Below, piece by piece: positions 35,783 to 44,411 of a DNA stretch of 64,000 bases. Numbering within the stretch: the stretch's first letter is position 1; every line of letters starts with the position of its first letter. A program made the position numbers and the translations under genes. The stretch is taken from contig NZ_JAAGNZ010000002.1 in the NCBI RefSeq assembly GCF_010747415.1, forward strand, positions 1,674,001 to 1,738,000, given 5' to 3'. Under the pieces are notes generated by a model that had not been told where the DNA came from, did not search any database, and was given only the letters and a program-made list of their open reading frames with translations. Origin of the DNA: Spirosoma agri (lineage in GTDB: Bacteria > Bacteroidota > Bacteroidia > Cytophagales > Spirosomataceae).

Positions 35783-36289
35783 ATGCGAAGTTTTTTATTG
35801 CTGATCGTTTTCTATTGGTTTATGCTAATACCTGATGCACAATCGCAACCTGTTCCGTCTACTATTGCCGCCGTTAGCAGCACCATGTTTACCTACTCGT
35901 TTCGTCTGAGACCCGGTCAGGATCTGAAGAAGGAATTAGACGCGTTGGTGCAACGAGAGCGGATCGGTGCCGGGGCACTGTTGACCTGTGTTGGCAGCCT
36001 GACGGATGTAACGTTACGGTTGGCGAACCAGGAGGGGCCAACCGTCTGGAAGGGTCATTTCGAAATTGTATCGCTCGTGGGGACGCTTTCGTTGAACGGC
36101 AGCCACATCCATATGTCAGTTTCGGATTCGACGGGCCGAACACTTGGCGGACATTTGCTGGAAGGATGTAAAATCTACACGACCGCTGAACTGGTGATTG
36201 GGGTGATGGCTGATCTGGATTACGTCCGGGAAACGGACCCGGCCTTTGGTTACAAGGAACTGGTAGTGAAAAAACGCAGGAAAAAATAA
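35783..36289 (+). CDS. DUF296 (PPC-domain) protein with signal peptide
   Basis: From the chosen start (MRSFLLLIVFYWFMLIPDAQ at 35783) this is a 168-residue protein with an N-terminal signal (ends DAQSQ). Residues about 30-155 are a PPC/DUF296 domain: YSFRLRPGQDLKKELDALVQ, GAGALLTCVGSLTDVTLRLA, ANQEGPTVWKGHFEIVSLVG, SHIHMSVSDSTGRTLGGHLL, TTAELVIGVM. In plants this domain goes with AT-hooks; prokaryotic versions are usually small cytosolic trimers. Histidines of the HIHMSV and GGHLLEG motifs may bind metal. The secretion signal is unusual for the family. Confidence 0.8.
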   Translation: MRSFLLLIVFYWFMLIPDAQSQPVPSTIAAVSSTMFTYSFRLRPGQDLKKELDALVQRERIGAGALLTCVGSLTDVTLRLANQEGPTVWKGHFEIVSLVGTLSLNGSHIHMSVSDSTGRTLGGHLLEGCKIYTTAELVIGVMADLDYVRETDPAFGYKELVVKKRRKK

Positions 36290-36306
36290 GTACCCCTGTT
36301 AACGAC

Positions 36307-36336
36307 AAAAGCCATCCCGCAAGATGGCTTTTGTTC
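36307..36336. terminator. Bidirectional terminator after the DUF296 gene
   Basis: Arms AAAAGCCATC (36307-36316) and GATGGCTTTT (36323-36332) form a ten-bp stem with a six-base loop. It lies 17 bases after the plus-strand stop and 18 bases before the minus-strand nuclease gene's stop. Confidence 0.8.
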
Positions 36337-36350
36337 TGTATGTACTTTGA

Positions 36351-36947
36351 TTAGTTGCGCTTACTCATTTCGTCCCGAATCTTGGCGGCACGTTCGTATT
36401 CTTCGTTGCCTAAGGCTTCTTCAAGCATACGCTGTAGTTCTTCGGACGATGCGTTTTTCAGCTGATCACCAAACGAGCGGGCTGACGAGCGACTCGATGA
36501 ACGAACTAGTTCTTCCTGTTCTTCCTCCTCATCGTTCGAACTGGCAGTAATACCGGCTTCGGATAAGATCGACTCGTTCGTATAAATAGGTACGTCGAAC
36601 CGAATGCCGATTGCAATGGCATCGGACGGGCGAGCATCAATAACCGATTCACGAACACCGTCGAAGCAAACTATCTTTGCGAAGAAGATGCCTTCGCGCA
36701 AATCAGAAATTACGATCTCACGTACCGTAAATTTGAATTGCTCGGCAAACTGCTTGAACAAGTCGTGCGTCATCGGCCGGTTTGGCACAATCTTCTCGAT
36801 TTCGATGGCAATAGCCTGCGCTTCAAACATGCCAATAATGATCGGTAACCGTCGGTTACCGTATTCTTCACCTAGTACCAAAGCAAACGAGCCCGATTGC
36901 GACTGGCTGGGTGAAAGTCCTAATATTTCCAGCTTAATCTTATCCAC
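36351..36947 (-). CDS. Bifunctional nuclease (DUF151) with UVR motif
   Basis: A 198-residue protein. Residues 1-130 form the DUF151/bifunctional nuclease domain: LVLGEEYGNRRLPIIIGMFE, AQAIAIEIEKIVPNRPMTHD, IISDLREG-type core ISDLREGIFFAKIV, and ARPSDAIAIGIRFDVPIY. An acidic linker (SSNDEEEEQEELVRSS) leads to a C-terminal UVR-type helix pair (LQRMLEEALGNEEYERAAKI, then RDEMSKRN), as found in many Bacteroidota members. The domain is reported to have DNase and RNase activity in plants; in bacteria its role is open. Cytoplasmic. It is the only gene of its transcript by context. Confidence 0.88.
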   Translation of the reverse strand: MDKIKLEILGLSPSQSQSGSFALVLGEEYGNRRLPIIIGMFEAQAIAIEIEKIVPNRPMTHDLFKQFAEQFKFTVREIVISDLREGIFFAKIVCFDGVRESVIDARPSDAIAIGIRFDVPIYTNESILSEAGITASSNDEEEEQEELVRSSSRSSARSFGDQLKNASSEELQRMLEEALGNEEYERAAKIRDEMSKRN

Positions 36948-37072
36948 GGTGCGAATTTAGCAATTTTTAGGCGTCTGTCGTCTGTCAAAAGCCGTCAGTA
37001 ATCGTAAGTTTTTAAGAAAACTATTCACCAGTGACTTTTGATCAGTCACGACGAACCACAAATGGCCCTAAC

Positions 37073-38035
37073 CTACAACGCCTTCACCGCTTTTGTCAGG
37101 CGTGGCAGTACATCGAATACGTCGCCGACGATGCCATAATCCGCTGATTTGAAGAACGGTGCTTCGGGATCTTTATTGATAACAACGATTACCTTCGAGG
37201 AGTTTACGCCCGCCAGGTGTTGTATCGCGCCCGAAATACCACAAGCTATGTACAGATTTGGACTGATTTTCAGGCCAGTTTGTCCAACGTGTTCAGCGTG
37301 TGGGCGCCAATCCAGATCCGAAACGGGTTTTGAACAAGCTGTAGCCGCGTGCAGAGCCTGTGCCAACTCTTCCACGATGCCCCAATTTTCGGGTCCTTTA
37401 AGACCACGACCTGCCGATACAACCAGATCCGCTTCGGGAAGCAACACATCGCCCGACGCTTTTTCGGTACTTTTGACGGAAATAGCAAAATCAGCGTCGT
37501 TTAGCGATGGGCTGAATGAGTCAACCGGAGCTGTTGCTTCTGTTTCTTCGGGCGTGATCGTGTTCTTGCGGATTGCCAGAATTTTTATGTCAGCTTTCAG
37601 CTCATTAAAGGCGAACGCTTTGCCGGTGTAAATGCTGCTCTTCACCCGGAATCCGTTTGACAGATCAGGTAATTCGATAACATTCGCTGCCAGACCCGCC
37701 TTCAATTTTCCGGCCAGACGGGCCGTCATGGCATCGGCCAGTGACGATTTTGCCAGCACAATCACCGTCGAACTTTCCTGCTGAGCGGCTGCGGCTACAA
37801 CGGTAGCATAGGCCATGCCATTGGGCTCGTTGAGCCTGGCATCGGCTGCGTGAAGTACTTTGGTAGCACCGAAGCGCCCAGCCGATGCCAATTCGCTATC
37901 GTCGGCAGCACCGATGATGATGGCGGTTGCCGATGTGCCGGTTTGCTCAGCAACTTTAGCACCATAAAATAGGGCTTCCTGAGACGATTTCTTGATTTTA
38001 CCTTCGTCTAATTCAGCAAATATGAGGACAGACAT
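37073..38035 (-). CDS. etfA: Electron transfer flavoprotein alpha subunit
   Basis: From the start MSVLIFAELDEGKIKKSSQE at 38035 (the ATG at 38101 adds 22 unlikely residues) this is a 320-residue EtfA. The N-terminal domain has VILAKSSLADAMTARLAGKL; the FAD-binding C-terminal domain has VVSAGRGLKGPENWGIVEEL, the VSDLDWRPHAEHVGQTG loop, PNLYIACGISGAIQH and VVINKDPEAPFFKSADYGIVGD, all signature segments. With EtfB it carries electrons from acyl-CoA dehydrogenases to the quinone pool. etfB lies directly upstream on the same strand, with a gap of about 110 bases. Confidence 0.95.
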   Translation of the reverse strand: MSVLIFAELDEGKIKKSSQEALFYGAKVAEQTGTSATAIIIGAADDSELASAGRFGATKVLHAADARLNEPNGMAYATVVAAAAQQESSTVIVLAKSSLADAMTARLAGKLKAGLAANVIELPDLSNGFRVKSSIYTGKAFAFNELKADIKILAIRKNTITPEETEATAPVDSFSPSLNDADFAISVKSTEKASGDVLLPEADLVVSAGRGLKGPENWGIVEELAQALHAATACSKPVSDLDWRPHAEHVGQTGLKISPNLYIACGISGAIQHLAGVNSSKVIVVINKDPEAPFFKSADYGIVGDVFDVLPRLTKAVKAL

Positions 38036-38144
38036 GTTCGTAGGAGTTAGAAGCTGTACACAGTAACTAGCTGTCAGAACGTCGTTGCAATAGGAATACA
38101 AGCGACGTCACGACCAGGCGAGTCGAAACGTGTACCGCCTGATA

Positions 38145-38882
38145 TTAGATGATTTTTGCTTCGGTACGCAGGAGTTGAATAAGCGTTTCGGCTTCGTCGG
38201 CCTTGATCATTTTGACCGCACCCCGTGGTGCCGGAAGTTCATAGCTGGCAACCGTAGTGAGTTTGTCGGTACCCGTTGGTTCAACCAATCTAAGGGGTTT
38301 TGTCCGTGCGGTCATAATGCCCCGCATGTTGGGGATCTTCCATTCGGCAATTGGCTCCTGACAACCCAAAACCAGCGGCAGTTTCGCTTCCAGCTGCTCC
38401 TTTCCACCCTCAATCTCACGGGTGATCTTCGCGGTATCGCCATCGATGTCCAGTTGCATAACGGGCGAAATAGACGGTATACCCAGCATTTCACCCACGA
38501 TACCGTGTACCTGTCCACCATTGTAATCGATGGATTCACGGCCCATCAGAATCAGGTCATAGCTTGTTTCTTTGGCGATTGCCGCGATTTGTTCGGCTAC
38601 GAAATAAGCGTCGGTTGGTTCGGCGTTCACCCGAATGGCATCGTCGGCACCGATGGCCAGACATTTCCGGATAACCGGCTCGGCATCCGCTTCGCCCACG
38701 TTGAGAACGGTTACCGACGCGCCCATTTTTTCTTTCAGTTCAACGGCCCGTGCCAGCGCATAGTCGTCATAGGGGCCGGTGATGAATGTCACCCCTGCCT
38801 TGTTCAATTTGGTGTTATTGTCCGTGAAGGCAATCTTGGTGGTGGTGTCGGGAACACTCGTCACGCACACTAAAATTTTCAT
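38145..38882 (-). CDS. etfB: Electron transfer flavoprotein beta subunit
   Basis: A 245-residue EtfB that starts MKILVCVTSVPDTTTKIAFT. It has the AMP-binding and dimerisation segments DDYALARAVELKEKMGASVT, ILMGRESIDYNGGQVHGIVG and EMLGIPSISPVMQLDIDGD; the LPLVLGCQEPI and ARTKPLRL segments near the end agree with the family. It is the first gene of an etfBA operon that serves fatty-acid beta-oxidation or branched-chain amino acid breakdown. The genes for the dehydrogenases are not in the window. It is divergent from the TPR protein. Confidence 0.95.
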   Translation of the reverse strand: MKILVCVTSVPDTTTKIAFTDNNTKLNKAGVTFITGPYDDYALARAVELKEKMGASVTVLNVGEADAEPVIRKCLAIGADDAIRVNAEPTDAYFVAEQIAAIAKETSYDLILMGRESIDYNGGQVHGIVGEMLGIPSISPVMQLDIDGDTAKITREIEGGKEQLEAKLPLVLGCQEPIAEWKIPNMRGIMTARTKPLRLVEPTGTDKLTTVASYELPAPRGAVKMIKADEAETLIQLLRTEAKII

Positions 38883-39052
38883 GCTAATTGGGGTTTTGTT
38901 GAAGGTACTTTGGATAGCCGTGGCTATGGTGCAATCAGGTAACTGGGCACTTCCGAAACTAACAAGGAATACAAACTTACTCGCTCGATTACCTGATGAA
39001 CCACAACCAAATTCCTAACTTGGCGGCTAAATTACAAACAGTCTTCACTAAA

Positions 39053-39068
39053 AGTATGCAAGCATACT
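39053..39068. promoter_or_regulatory. Palindrome upstream of the TPR gene
   Basis: AGTATGCAAGCATACT has perfect seven-base arms (AGTATGC/GCATACT) around AA and lies 16 bases before the TPR gene start. It is in the divergent region with etfB. A dimeric regulator could bind here; no regulator is encoded next to it. Confidence 0.35.
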
Positions 39069-39084
39069 ATTTTTTTATTGACGA

Positions 39085-39408
39085 ATGAACAACGAACGTA
39101 TCCAACAATTAATTCGATTTGTGCAGGAAGAACCTAATGAGCCATTTAATATTTATGCGCTGGCTATGGAATTTCTAGGCAGTAAACCTGATCAGGCAAG
39201 AATTTATTTCGATCAATTACTGGCTGAACATCCGGATTATTTGCCGACGTATTATCATGCAGCAGCCTTATACGCTGATCTTGATAAACGGGACAAAGCC
39301 GCAGCGCTATACGAAAAAGGCATCAACCTGGCTCGGAAGCAGACTAACCAGAAAACCCTTCAGGAGTTGCAACGGGCGCAACAGGCGTTTGACGATGACG
39401 AAGAATAA
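39085..39408 (+). CDS. Small TPR-repeat protein
   Basis: A 107-residue protein made of helical pairs of TPR type: PFNIYALAMEFLGSKPDQAR, IYFDQLLAEHPDYLPTYYHA, ALYADLDKRDKAAALYEKGI, with the usual Gly/Ala and Pro32-type spacing, and an acidic end (FDDDEE). It lacks a signal peptide, so it should be a cytoplasmic adaptor. Two or three repeats fit in the length. It is alone on its strand, with its own terminator behind it. A role cannot be told. Confidence 0.8.
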   Translation: MNNERIQQLIRFVQEEPNEPFNIYALAMEFLGSKPDQARIYFDQLLAEHPDYLPTYYHAAALYADLDKRDKAAALYEKGINLARKQTNQKTLQELQRAQQAFDDDEE

Positions 39409-39413
39409 CAGGT

Positions 39414-39455
39414 AAAAACAATGCCGCAACTATGGATAGCTGCGGCATTGTTTTT
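39414..39455. terminator. Bidirectional terminator after the TPR gene
   Basis: Arms 39414-39428 and 39441-39455 (AAAAACAATGCCGCA and its complement) form a perfect 15-bp stem with a 12-base loop, between convergent genes. Confidence 0.85.
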
Positions 39456-39473
39456 AAAATCTGTATTGAGACG

Positions 39474-40283
39474 TCAACGTCGGTTACGTTTTGTTTGCGT
39501 AATGAATGCCTGCTTGAACAGAATCGGTACTGTTGTCTGCTGTTCAGGTAGTTCATACGTCATGGCCAGATAAGTTGCCTTTGCCACCTTAGGCATAAAA
39601 ACAAAACCCCGAACGGATTCACCGGGTGCGAGCGTGTTTGCTTTCAGGGCTAATTCCCGCCAGCGGTAGTCTTCGTAGTCGTAACGTTGCATCCGATCGG
39701 CAAAGGTGCTGTGATCGATGGCGCGTTTGACCGCAATTCCCTGATAGGCCAGGTAGTGTCCAGCCCGATTGTTGGCAAACTCCCGATAAGACCGGCTGCT
39801 ACCGGATGACGACACATCGGAAGCGATAGCGGCTACCATTAGGACCGTATTGAAAATCTTAGCTCGCTTCAGACGTTGCTCTTCCTGTTTCCGCTTTAGC
39901 TTTACCCGACCGGCCTCATACGCCGGGTCGGCGGCTGTGCGGGTAAGGGCAAGACCGGTGTTGTTGGGGTCAGGGAGGGTATCCTGGGCTGCACCAAGCC
40001 CAACAAAGTGAAAATCGGCTGGATTAACTTGAATTGGATGATCGGTGCGGTTCTTAACTTCAATATCCAGGGTGATGAATTCCATGTCTTCCCGCTCGAA
40101 GGAAGCCACAACGCCCACACCATTTTGCTCAGCCTTCGTAACTGGGCGACCATCAATCATGGCAACATCGCCCGAAACGGGTTTGAGATCGTAAGACGTC
40201 GTGATCGTTGGGGCACAACTGCTCAGTGAGCCGACGAGAAAGCCGACGACGATCACCGCATTAAAAGTGGAAAGATGCCTCAT
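39474..40283 (-). CDS. Hypothetical lipoprotein
   Basis: A 269-residue lipoprotein: hydrophobic leader ending VGSLSSC (Cys23). The mature part has beta strands in the first half (EFITLDIEVKNRTDHPIQVN, then PADFHFVGLGAAQDTLPD), a charged helix (VKLKRKQEEQRLKRAKIFNT) followed by a hydrophobic segment (VLMVAAIASDVSSSGSS), and a C-terminal domain with LAPGESVRGFVFMPKVAKAT, which looks like an immunoglobulin-like strand pattern seen in Bacteroidota extracellular lipoproteins. No family name comes to mind. It is a single gene converging with the TPR gene. Confidence 0.65.
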   Translation of the reverse strand: MRHLSTFNAVIVVGFLVGSLSSCAPTITTSYDLKPVSGDVAMIDGRPVTKAEQNGVGVVASFEREDMEFITLDIEVKNRTDHPIQVNPADFHFVGLGAAQDTLPDPNNTGLALTRTAADPAYEAGRVKLKRKQEEQRLKRAKIFNTVLMVAAIASDVSSSGSSRSYREFANNRAGHYLAYQGIAVKRAIDHSTFADRMQRYDYEDYRWRELALKANTLAPGESVRGFVFMPKVAKATYLAMTYELPEQQTTVPILFKQAFITQTKRNRR

Positions 40284-40648
40284 AGCCAGAAAGTTTAAGC
40301 CATAAAAAGTATTTTGCCAGCCGTAAAGTTACATAGCAGAATGGTTTCGTACTGTCTAAACCAAATTTACTTTTTACCGGCTGTCAATCAATACGACCGT
40401 TGAGTAGAAAAGATAGAATAGCTAGGGGTAAGCTGACAAATTAACCTCCTTCGGACGCGTACCAGCGCCAATCACATCGACTCAGTTCATAGTTAATAAA
40501 GCAATTAGAAATCTACTATTGGTGTAGCTATAATTAGCTGTTCGTGTAATAAAAGTTACTTGCCTTTTTTGATGCGCGTCTAAGCGGAGAGCGAAGTGAA
40601 TGGGGAGTTCGATCGGGCTATTTCGTCGCTAACTCTATCTTTTTTCCC
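40284..40648. other. Divergent intergenic region at the polysaccharide locus
   Basis: About 365 bases between the lipoprotein gene and the WecB/TagA/CpsF gene. It should hold the promoter of the plus-strand glycosyltransferase genes, but I see no clear element. No ORF is evident. Confidence 0.45.
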
Positions 40649-41485
40649 GTGCATCGTATGTCCGTTAATACCCAGCAATGGTCTTCTATGACAGCCAATC
40701 AGGACGAAAGGCTTCATAAATCAGCGTCGGTCTTACTGCGGGAGTCAGTAATCAGTCTCAATCTTACCCTTCAGACATATGACGCGTTCATTCAGGATGT
40801 TTTACGAGTTGCCCGTCTGCGTAAATCAGCCTACTGTTGCTTTGCCAACGTACACATGCTGGTGGAGGCTAGGCACGACAGAACGTTTGCGCAACAGGTG
40901 AACAAGGCTACCTGGATAACGCCCGACGGCGTTCCGTTGCGTTGGGCGCTGCGGGCTTTCTACGGAATTAAACAGGAGCGTATTACAGGGCTTGATGTAC
41001 TCCCCACGTTGCTTGCTGAAGCGGCACGGCAGCAGTTGCCGGTGTACTTCTATGGTAGTTCATCGGATGTGTTGACGCGATGTGCGGCCTTCTGCGCAAA
41101 CCATCATCCGACCTTACGCATCGTGGGCCATTATGCTCCACCCTTCCGGCCCCTGCATCCCGACGAAGAGCAACGCGTAGTCGACGAAATTACAGCTTCC
41201 GGGGCTGCGTTGGTGTTTGTCTCCCTCGGGTGCCCAAAACAGGAGAAATGGATGGCTGCCATGTCTGCCCAAATACCAGCCGTACTGCTGGGCATTGGTG
41301 GAGCCTTGCCCGTGCTGATCGGTGATTTCAGGCGGGCTCCCCACTGGATGCAGCAGTGGGGTTTAGAATGGCTTTTTCGGCTTGGTCAGGAGCCACACCG
41401 GTTAGTGAAACGATACGTCGTTACGAATCTATGGTTTATCTATTATTTCCTGCGCCAACTTGCCCGGCAGCCTGGTCGGTCATGA
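40649..41485 (+). CDS. WecB/TagA/CpsF family glycosyltransferase
   Basis: A 278-residue GT26 enzyme that adds an N-acetylmannosamine-type sugar to a lipid-linked acceptor. Conserved segments are CFANVHMLVEARHDRTFAQQ (the NVH/D catalytic region), TPDGVPLRWALR, RITGLDVLPTLL, VYFYGSSSDVL, FVSLGCPKQEKWMA, LGIGGALPVLIGDFRRAPHW and LEWLFRLGQEP, which define the family. The N-terminal 25 residues are not conserved and an ATG at codon 4 or 14 could be the true start. It opens a three-gene plus-strand group that converges on the main exopolysaccharide operon. It probably helps build the same polymer. Confidence 0.92.
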   Translation: MHRMSVNTQQWSSMTANQDERLHKSASVLLRESVISLNLTLQTYDAFIQDVLRVARLRKSAYCCFANVHMLVEARHDRTFAQQVNKATWITPDGVPLRWALRAFYGIKQERITGLDVLPTLLAEAARQQLPVYFYGSSSDVLTRCAAFCANHHPTLRIVGHYAPPFRPLHPDEEQRVVDEITASGAALVFVSLGCPKQEKWMAAMSAQIPAVLLGIGGALPVLIGDFRRAPHWMQQWGLEWLFRLGQEPHRLVKRYVVTNLWFIYYFLRQLARQPGRS

Positions 41486-41536
41486 ACTTACAGAAATTCA
41501 CAATCCGATCTACCTCACCTGCTGCTCCCTGCTCTC

Positions 41537-42457
41537 ATGCCTGCTCCGGTTATTCTCTTTGCCTTTAAACGTGCTCACGAACTGCAACGGACGCTTGCTG
41601 CACTGCAAGCTAATTACCTGGCTGCCCAGACTGAACTCTATGTTTTTGTCGATGGGCCCCGGTATGCTCACGAGGTAGGTAAGGTCGAAGCGGTTCGGGC
41701 TGTCGTGGACACTATTCGCGGGTTCAAAACGATTCATCGGTTTTACAGCAGAAGCAACATCGGTTGTGCCGACTCGATCATTGCCGGGGTAACGCAGATT
41801 CTACAGCATCATTCGACGGTGATTGTCCTCGAAGACGACATTGTGACAACGCCTAATTTCCTGAATTTTATGAACCAGTGCCTCGGTCACTACGCCGGCG
41901 TACCGAACGTTTTTTCCATAGGAGGCTATACGTTCCCCTTCAGGCAACCGGACGATTATGCCGTCGACGGGTATTTTTTTCCAAGAACCTGCGCATGGGG
42001 ATGGGCTATCTGGGCCGATCGCTGGCAAGGTGTCGATTGGGCACTGACTGATTTTGACGATTTTATGGCTGATCCCATTGCCCGACGACAGTTTAATGCC
42101 GGTGGAAGCGATCGGGTCCGAATGTTGCAACGGGCGAAAAGTCGGGAGATTGATGCCTGGGATATTCGACTGTGTTACAGTGCGTTCAAGGCCGGGGGAC
42201 TGACGATTTATCCGACAGTTTCCAAAGTGCTCAACATTGGCATTGACTCACCCGACTCAACCACGGAAATCGTCTATGACCGCTATCGACCTGTTTTGGA
42301 CAGCGGGCAGCAAACGCAGTTTACGCTTCCAAAACAGGTACAGCCTCACCCCACTTACGATCGACGCTTTCGGTGGAAATTCAGCGTTCCGGTGCGGGCA
42401 TGGAATAAACTGCTGACCTATAGTATACCGTTTTTTCGGGTTGGCGTGCGGTCATAA
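41537..42457 (+). CDS. GT-A fold glycosyltransferase
   Basis: A 306-residue glycosyltransferase without a signal peptide. It begins with PVILFAFKRAHELQRTLAAL, a nucleotide-sugar-binding strand-helix, and has FVDGPR near residue 36, an acidic metal-binding motif VIVLEDDIVTTPNFLNFMNQ, then FFPRTCAWGWAIWADRW, which is seen in N-acetylglucosaminyltransferase-like (GT2-related) enzymes in Bacteroidota. It is 51 bases downstream of the WecB-like gene, in the same direction. Donor and acceptor sugars cannot be told from sequence. Ordinary length for a glycosyltransferase of this fold. Confidence 0.85.
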   Translation: MPAPVILFAFKRAHELQRTLAALQANYLAAQTELYVFVDGPRYAHEVGKVEAVRAVVDTIRGFKTIHRFYSRSNIGCADSIIAGVTQILQHHSTVIVLEDDIVTTPNFLNFMNQCLGHYAGVPNVFSIGGYTFPFRQPDDYAVDGYFFPRTCAWGWAIWADRWQGVDWALTDFDDFMADPIARRQFNAGGSDRVRMLQRAKSREIDAWDIRLCYSAFKAGGLTIYPTVSKVLNIGIDSPDSTTEIVYDRYRPVLDSGQQTQFTLPKQVQPHPTYDRRFRWKFSVPVRAWNKLLTYSIPFFRVGVRS

Positions 42458-42518
42458 ACCAGTCAGTACCCGTCTCTATCAGGACTTGTTCAATCACAAT
42501 CACTACACCTGCCGAATC

Positions 42519-43724
42519 ATGCGCGTATTACTGATCCACAACTATTACCAGCAGGGGGGAGGAGAGGACACAGTCTTCGAGCAGGAGATTAATCTGCTTC
42601 GCGACAACGGCGTTACCGTAGAAACATTGATTTTTGATAACGACAGTTTCGACGGAACCCTGGTAGGTAATGCGCTGTCGGCGGTCAGGTCACTCTATAA
42701 TACCCAATCAGCTCGTCGGCTGGATCGGGTCATTCGCCAGTTTCGGCCAGATATTGTGCACATTCATAATCTGTTCTATACGGCCTCGGCAGCGGTAATC
42801 TGGATGGCCAAAAAAAGGCATCTTCCGGTCGTAATGACGTTGCATAACTACCGTCTGGTCTGCGTCAATGGGTTGTTGATGCGCGGAGGAATAACGCCCT
42901 GCGAAACCTGTCTGACTCAATTAGTGCCGCTGGCCGGTATCCGAAATGCCTGCTTTCGGGGCTCGATGGCACAGTCGGCTCATTTGTCGGCCATTACGTT
43001 ACTTCATAAGGTGACAGGAATCTGGAAAAGTGTAGATCGGTTCATGGTCGTTACTGATTTTGCCCGGCAGAAAATACTCAGTTCATCGCTCAGGCTACGA
43101 TCCGAACAGGTGTGTGTCAAGCCAAATTTTGTTGCTGATGCGGGGTACACAAACCCGGAAGAACGGGCTGATTTCTTTCTGTACGTGGGTCGGCTGACGG
43201 CAGAGAAAGGTATTTCGGTGCTGCTTCAGGCGGCTGAAAAAGAGGGGTTTCGGCTTGACATCATTGGTGATGGACCACTGATGGATGACGTCTTACGGGC
43301 GACTGAGCGTACGGCAACGATTCGATACCGGGGTAAACAACCTCGTGAAGTTGTACTGACTGCGCTTAAGAAATGCCGTGCCCTGATCGTTCCCTCGCTT
43401 TGGTACGAAGGGCTACCCACGGTAATTCTGGAGGCCTTCGCGTCTGCTACACCCGTCATTTGCTCGGACCAGCAGAATCTGAATCAGATTGTGAAAAATG
43501 GCCAGACTGGACTGCTGTTCAAGACGGGTGACAGTGCTGACCTGATCCGGGTTCTCCAGACGTTTACGTTGCATAGTGACCATCTTCATCACCTGGCTCA
43601 ACAGGCGTACGATGAGTTTCTGACACGATACACGAAAACCGTCTCGTTCAAGGCAACGCTGGCCTTATACGAAGAACTGGTTGGTACTGTCAATGAAGCG
43701 GTTAGTGTGTTGGAAAACAGTTAG
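42519..43724 (+). CDS. GT4 family glycosyltransferase
   Basis: From the start MRVLLIHNYYQQGGGEDTVF at 42519 (the open frame extends upstream into the preceding gene's end) this is a 401-residue GT-B enzyme. The N-terminal Rossmann domain has DIVHIHNLFYTASAAVIW; the C-terminal domain has YVGRLTAEKGISVLLQAAEK, LDIIGDGPLMDDV, and the retaining GT4 motif PSLWYEGLPTVILEAFASAT, with the E-x7-E glutamates at EGLPTVILE. The donor is a nucleotide sugar; the product is a step of the exopolysaccharide repeat unit. It is 61 bases after the previous gene, and its stop codon abuts that of the facing acyltransferase gene. Confidence 0.92.
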   Translation: MRVLLIHNYYQQGGGEDTVFEQEINLLRDNGVTVETLIFDNDSFDGTLVGNALSAVRSLYNTQSARRLDRVIRQFRPDIVHIHNLFYTASAAVIWMAKKRHLPVVMTLHNYRLVCVNGLLMRGGITPCETCLTQLVPLAGIRNACFRGSMAQSAHLSAITLLHKVTGIWKSVDRFMVVTDFARQKILSSSLRLRSEQVCVKPNFVADAGYTNPEERADFFLYVGRLTAEKGISVLLQAAEKEGFRLDIIGDGPLMDDVLRATERTATIRYRGKQPREVVLTALKKCRALIVPSLWYEGLPTVILEAFASATPVICSDQQNLNQIVKNGQTGLLFKTGDSADLIRVLQTFTLHSDHLHHLAQQAYDEFLTRYTKTVSFKATLALYEELVGTVNEAVSVLENS

Positions 43725-44411
43725 TTACTCTGTATCATAGATGCGTTCTTGCAACCAGTCGATGTTGCTTTTGATGACTTTTGCCGGAACGCCCGCAGCG
43801 ATGGAATGACTCGGAATGCTTCGGGTGACAAGTGCATTGGTACTGATAATAGAGTTATGGCCAATTGTTACCCCCTTGAGAATGACAGCGTTGAATCCTA
43901 CCCAGACGTGATCTTCGATCGTGACGTTCTGCGCGTAATTGATCCGCTGTCCAGTTTCGGTGCTGAGGATACTGTGCGAATCGCCGGTTCGTACGTCGAT
44001 GCCCGCTGAAAACAGGCAACCGTTTCCTATCGTGATGCGTTTATGGGGCTCCGTTACGGCCAGATGGGCCGACTCGATGGTGGTATTGTCGCCAATGCTA
44101 ATCTGGCAGTCCGAATCCTCAAACCAAACGCTCCCCCCTTTATACTTACTGTTGGCCCCGATCTGTAGCCGGTGATTGTCACCCCTGATGTAAATCATCA
44201 TGTTCGATAGGCAGGTGCCCGGACCAACCTCGACCCGATTGTTATGACCAACAATATCGATCTTTACGCCTACGAAAACGCCTTTGTTGACGATTCGGTT
44301 GTTATTACCACGAATGGGCCTTGCCAGTCTGTTCTTCACTGCCAGCCAATGCTGGGCCAGAGTGTAAAGCGCTTGGTTGCTCTTCACGATCGATTTAAGG
44401 TTCTGTTTCAT
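43725..44411 (-). CDS. LbH hexapeptide-repeat acyltransferase, last gene of the exopolysaccharide operon
   Basis: A 228-residue left-handed beta-helix protein. The first 45 residues are helical and basic; from about residue 45 hexapeptide turns follow (GVKIDIVGHNNRVEVG, CQISIGDNTTIESA, RITIGNGCLFSAGI, VTIEDHVWVGFNAVILKGVT). The active-site His may be in IDVRTGDSHSIL, and the end IPSHSIAAGVPAKVIK is typical of acetyltransferases. It most likely O-acetylates a sugar of the polymer using acetyl-CoA. It overlaps the GT2 gene by four bases, so translation is coupled. It converges with the GT4 gene without any intergenic base. Confidence 0.88.
   Translation of the reverse strand: MKQNLKSIVKSNQALYTLAQHWLAVKNRLARPIRGNNNRIVNKGVFVGVKIDIVGHNNRVEVGPGTCLSNMMIYIRGDNHRLQIGANSKYKGGSVWFEDSDCQISIGDNTTIESAHLAVTEPHKRITIGNGCLFSAGIDVRTGDSHSILSTETGQRINYAQNVTIEDHVWVGFNAVILKGVTIGHNSIISTNALVTRSIPSHSIAAGVPAKVIKSNIDWLQERIYDTE

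Noticed and set aside
38130..38873. 247-codon plus-strand open frame over etfB
   Set aside because: etfB is fully supported on the minus strand; this is its antisense shadow.
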